Shown here in pieces: positions 36,227-38,618 of a DNA stretch of 38,618 bases; position 1 is the stretch's first letter, and each line of letters opens with the position of its first letter. The stretch comes from an uncultured Flavobacteriales bacterium (GTDB lineage Bacteria; Bacteroidota; Bacteroidia; Flavobacteriales_D; CALLUQ01). The stretch lies in contig CALLUQ010000203.1 in the NCBI GenBank assembly GCA_938010565.1, positions 1 to 38,618 on the forward strand, in the 5' to 3' direction. Under the pieces are notes generated by a model. The model ran no database searches and had not been told where the DNA came from. It saw only the letters and a list, made by a program, of their open reading frames with translations. Made by a program: the position numbers and the translations under genes.

Positions 36227-37732
36227 TTACGATACCACAAGATCATAACGGTATTCCACCTTCTTTACCTTCGCCATAAACCAGGCATCAAAACGGATGA
36301 GTTCGGGGCTGATCATGTTCCACTCGTAATCTTCGTTGCCCGACGATAGCTTTTGCAGCACCGATGCTTTTTGTGCTGCTACGGTGTCGAAATTAAACCC
36401 TTCTTTCACCAAGGCTTTCAGGATATCTAAAATGGCCAAGTTGCGCGGTGTGATGGGTTTTATTTTCCGGGTTTTGAAGATGTGATCCCGAAGGTTATCG
36501 ATGTGGGCATCCGCGCTGTGATAAAGGCCGCCCCACTGAATTTGATTCATGATGTCTAAAATCCGAACGGCAATGTTCCAGCCGTTTTTATCGGCATCGA
36601 GTGCTTTGGTAAATTGCAAACAGTCGTGCGCATATTTATGGCGCCTTTGAAGAAACAAAACACATGCATGGTAATAATAGCGTTTTGCTTTGTAAAAGGT
36701 ATCTCTCGGAGAAGTGTTTACTAACAAGTTTTTAATTATCAAATGTGCCTTACCAAAGTTTCCAAGGTGAAATTCAGACATAAATAAATGCTCTTTTGCC
36801 AAACTGATATTAAAAGTATCTTCACTTGATATTGTTATCAATAAAGACGCATGATAATTGCATCCTTCAGCATTATTGAGACGTAAGTAAAGGTTGGCAA
36901 TATTAATTTCAACCAATTCTCTTTTTTGTGGTCGGTTTATTGCAGGGCTTGATAGAATGACTTGACGTAAGCCACCTAACAACTCAATTGCTCCATCCAA
37001 ATCATTTTGAATTTCAAGTTTATACAGTTTTAGTAAAGAAAGATAGAAATATATGTTCTTAGAGTTGTATTTGTCATAAGCTTCTGCCAATTCTTTAATT
37101 GCAGAATGGACAAATTCGTTTTGTTCTGGCTCAGAAGAAAAATTGACACTGGCACTCAATTGAAAAAAATAGTGTTCCGCAGTATCAAACACAATTTTAC
37201 ATTTCTGATAATATTCAATTTGTCTGGAGACTTCATTTAGAGCAAGTTTACCCTCACGAACACTTACAAGGTTCCGCTTTCTAAGCAATGTTTCAACTAA
37301 GGTGTCGTAGATTTCAAATTGTATGCACTTTTCAATGATCCTGTCATAGAGTTGATATATTTGGTCCAGGGCATTTCGTTGGAACAACATTTCACTGACA
37401 ATAAATCTCTTCTTGACCCAAATATCTGCTCGTTTGAATTCGCTGTAGGAAGATCTGCGAGAAGAATTATTTTCCAGAAGCATGGAGTCAAAAATTTTAT
37501 CTCGCATATCAGCTATGAGCATTGAGAGTGAATTTGAGCCTGCTTCAAGGTTTATTTTCTTCAATATTGCTCCCAGGGTATAATTCTCCTTGCTTAATAA
37601 AAGATCTAAAAACTTTGAAGATTTGGTGTTCTTTGATCTGGTTGTAAGTAGTTTCTTTAAAGAACTGATCTCTTCACGTGTAAGCTTTTTTAGTAAATCA
37701 CGGATACTTGCTATGGAATTATATCGAAACAA
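36227..37732 (-). CDS. Helical-repeat (TPR-like) protein of unknown function
   Basis: The 501-residue product is almost wholly alpha-helical with no signal peptide. The first 90 residues (LLKKLTREEISSLKKLLTTRS, then SKFLDLLLSKENY, then LSMLIADMRDKIFDSMLL) resemble the N-terminal domain of paralogous Bacteroidota proteins of unknown function. The rest looks like degenerate TPR helices (EYYQKCKIVFDTAEHYFFQLSA, YFYLSLLKLYKLEIQNDLDGAIELL, ANLYLRLNNAEGCNYHASLL). The frame begins at a TTG; the open frame upstream has no ATG. The 5' two thirds are strikingly AT-rich compared with the 3' third. A small ORF is encoded divergently. A receptor or scaffold role is speculation. Confidence 0.75.
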   Translation of the reverse strand: MFRYNSIASIRDLLKKLTREEISSLKKLLTTRSKNTKSSKFLDLLLSKENYTLGAILKKINLEAGSNSLSMLIADMRDKIFDSMLLENNSSRRSSYSEFKRADIWVKKRFIVSEMLFQRNALDQIYQLYDRIIEKCIQFEIYDTLVETLLRKRNLVSVREGKLALNEVSRQIEYYQKCKIVFDTAEHYFFQLSASVNFSSEPEQNEFVHSAIKELAEAYDKYNSKNIYFYLSLLKLYKLEIQNDLDGAIELLGGLRQVILSSPAINRPQKRELVEINIANLYLRLNNAEGCNYHASLLITISSEDTFNISLAKEHLFMSEFHLGNFGKAHLIIKNLLVNTSPRDTFYKAKRYYYHACVLFLQRRHKYAHDCLQFTKALDADKNGWNIAVRILDIMNQIQWGGLYHSADAHIDNLRDHIFKTRKIKPITPRNLAILDILKALVKEGFNFDTVAAQKASVLQKLSSGNEDYEWNMISPELIRFDAWFMAKVKKVEYRYDLVVS

Positions 37733-37898
37733 ATCGAATTGTATAGTGTGAGTTCTTTTAAAGGAGTGAATGTAGGGAATTTCAACTACTTTTCATAAAT
37801 ATTTTGAGCATCTCAAGCTGTAATATAAGCATTTCTTTCAGTTGTAGAATGAGTCAGAGAAATATAAATCTCCTGATTTAACTATAAACTTTTGAGAC

Positions 37899-38030
37899 AT
37901 GTTTATTATTATTGCTTTTCTTGTTCCGTTTTATCAGGGTCTTTTAGTTGATTCATCTTCAAATCCTACTGATTATGAGTCATTCAACACATTACAAACT
38001 TGGGTTGGAGGTGATTCACATGGAGGCTAA
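37899..38030 (+). CDS. Small ORF encoding a 43-residue peptide with hydrophobic N-terminus
   Basis: ATG at 37899 opens a frame of 43 codons ending TAA at 38028-38030. Residues 2-16 are strongly hydrophobic (FIIIAFLVPFYQGLL), like a signal or membrane segment. The remainder is polar and ends NTLQTWVGGDSHGG. There is no clear ribosome-binding site, which is normal in this group, and no exact TAnnTTTG box upstream (the nearest, TAAACTTTTG, is two bases too long). It lies 166 bases from the start of the divergent 501-residue protein and is followed by hairpins. Such a short frame could be chance, so confidence is low. Confidence 0.35.
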   Translation: MFIIIAFLVPFYQGLLVDSSSNPTDYESFNTLQTWVGGDSHGG

Positions 38031-38104
38031 ACAAATATTGGTTTCTACTGCCTTCCATTTTATGCCTCCGGCCCTCTCTAAAAAGTAAGTTTCAGGTATT
38101 TTTG

Positions 38105-38128
38105 CCGCTTTTCTACGTGAAAAAGCGG
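38105..38128 (+). other. Stem-loop (first of a hairpin cluster)
   Basis: CCGCTTTT-CTACGTGA-AAAAGCGG forms an 8-bp stem. No T-run follows, so it is not itself a terminator. It lies directly before a terminator-like hairpin. Confidence 0.55.
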
Positions 38129-38130
38129 AT

Positions 38131-38163
38131 AAGGCCATCCGGTGTTGGATGGTCTTTCTTTTG
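38131..38163 (+). terminator. Terminator-like hairpin 1 in the right-end cluster
   Basis: AAGGCCATCC-GGTGTT-GGATGGTCTT is a 10-bp stem with one G-T pair, followed by TCTTTT. It could end the transcript of the 43-codon ORF, about 100 bases upstream. Confidence 0.65.
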
Positions 38164-38213
38164 CGCTTTATTTTGCCCTTACAATCCGATGCACAGAGAG
38201 ATTGTTGGTGAAC

Positions 38214-38233
38214 AAGGCAAGTACCTTTGCCTT
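38214..38233 (+). other. Stem-loop between two terminator-like hairpins
   Basis: AAGGCAA-GTACCT-TTGCCTT is a 7-bp perfect stem lying between the two terminator-like hairpins, which suggests a separate short structured transcript rather than coding sequence. Confidence 0.45.
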
Positions 38234-38260
38234 GATGCTAGATTGGTTAGTGGAAGAATG

Positions 38261-38300
38261 GGAAGCCATCCACTCCTTTAGGATGGCTTTCCTTCTTTTT
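38261..38300 (+). terminator. Terminator-like hairpin 2 in the right-end cluster
   Basis: GGAAGCCATCC-ACTCCTTTA-GGATGGCTTTCC has a stem of about 9-11 bp followed by TTCTTTTT. Its arms share GCCATCC/GGATGGC with hairpin 1, so the two may be copies of one element. Confidence 0.65.
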
Positions 38301-38566
38301 CCCGGGCAAGGTACGATGGCTTGAACAATATATTCCTTACAACAGCCCGCCCCACCGATTGATCCCGGAGTGTTTGAACAGGTTTATAAATACAGAAGCA
38401 ATCGTTATGATTATCATCGTCATCATATAGAACACCATTCGTAACAAGAGGAGTGTAAATGCCCTTCCTTACCATTTGGGGAGATGCACAGGTTGTACAT
38501 CTCCGGATGATCCGGCCGGCTTTCTCTGAAATAAACACACAAAACTACCTGATAAACGAACAAAGT

Positions 38567-38618
38567 ATGATCAGTAAAAACACCCTAAGAAGTCAAAAAA
38601 AGGCACGTGAAGTACTGG
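38567..38618 (+). CDS. 5' end of a gene running off the right edge
   Basis: ATG at 38567 opens a frame MISKNTLRSQKKAREVL that continues to the window edge. Only 17 residues are visible, so no family can be named, and it may be chance. Confidence 0.3.
   Translation, partial: MISKNTLRSQKKAREVL

Noticed and set aside
38278-38538. 86-codon minus-strand frame at the right end
   Set aside because: It overlaps a terminator-like hairpin on the other strand and has no recognisable domain, though it contains Cys pairs that briefly suggested a zinc motif.

Overview
The window is a chromosomal segment of a Bacteroidota (Bacteroidetes) bacterium. The evidence is a type IX secretion/gliding core in the order porP-gldK-gldL-gldM-gldN, a TamL-type lipoprotein, a short RpoD-like primary sigma factor without region 1.1, near absence of Shine-Dalgarno sequences, and several copies of the Bacteroidota -7 promoter box TAnnTTTG at sensible distances from start codons. 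The order porP-K-L-M-N is the Porphyromonas-like arrangement; I cannot name a genus from the sequence.

Layout. 1-68 is the 3' end of a plus-strand gene with a terminator. 187-880 is a decayed IS4/IS1634-like transposase. 957-2912 is groES-groEL (minus), preceded by a good candidate sigma-54 promoter. 3408-8127 is a minus-strand operon read miaB, sigma-54-type AAA+ activator, lptE, TPR-like protein, secG, with TAATG stop/start overlaps at two junctions and a terminator after secG. 8444-18046 is plus strand: topA, an arginase-fold protein that has lost metal ligands, then the T9SS block porP, gldK, gldL, gldM, gldN, ending at a terminator. 18242-20176 is an ABC-F ATPase, followed by a converging MORN-type lipoprotein. 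20640-21750 has no gene I can support. 21753-22580 encodes an unusual protein with a possible winged helix and five AT-hooks. 22646-23790 is a decayed mobile island (ISAs1 transposase remnant, serine recombinase C-terminus) lying directly against the 3' end of ssrA (tmRNA, 23798-24200 minus). 24546-32650 is mostly housekeeping: a lysine/alanine dehydrogenase-like enzyme, rpe, rpoD, pnp, rpsO, accD and a class I fructose-bisphosphate aldolase. 32737-36029 holds tamL and a TrmH-family methyltransferase read divergently from a palindromic promoter. 36037-36223 is a second remnant of the same IS family. 36227-38300 is an AT-rich accessory stretch: a 501-residue helical-repeat protein, a divergent 43-codon small ORF with a hydrophobic leader, and a cluster of RNA hairpins. 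A last plus-strand ORF begins at 38567 and runs off the window.

Functionally, most genes serve envelope biogenesis and core information processing. PorP/GldK/GldL/GldM/GldN form the T9SS outer-membrane-linked ring and inner-membrane motor. LptE, TamL and SecG handle LPS and protein export. RpoD, RpsO, Pnp, tmRNA, MiaB and TrmH handle transcription, translation and RNA turnover. The parts most worth a second look are the degenerate arginase-fold protein in the T9SS locus, the AT-hook protein, the sigma-54 signal before groES, and the AT-rich regulator/peptide/hairpin stretch at the right end.
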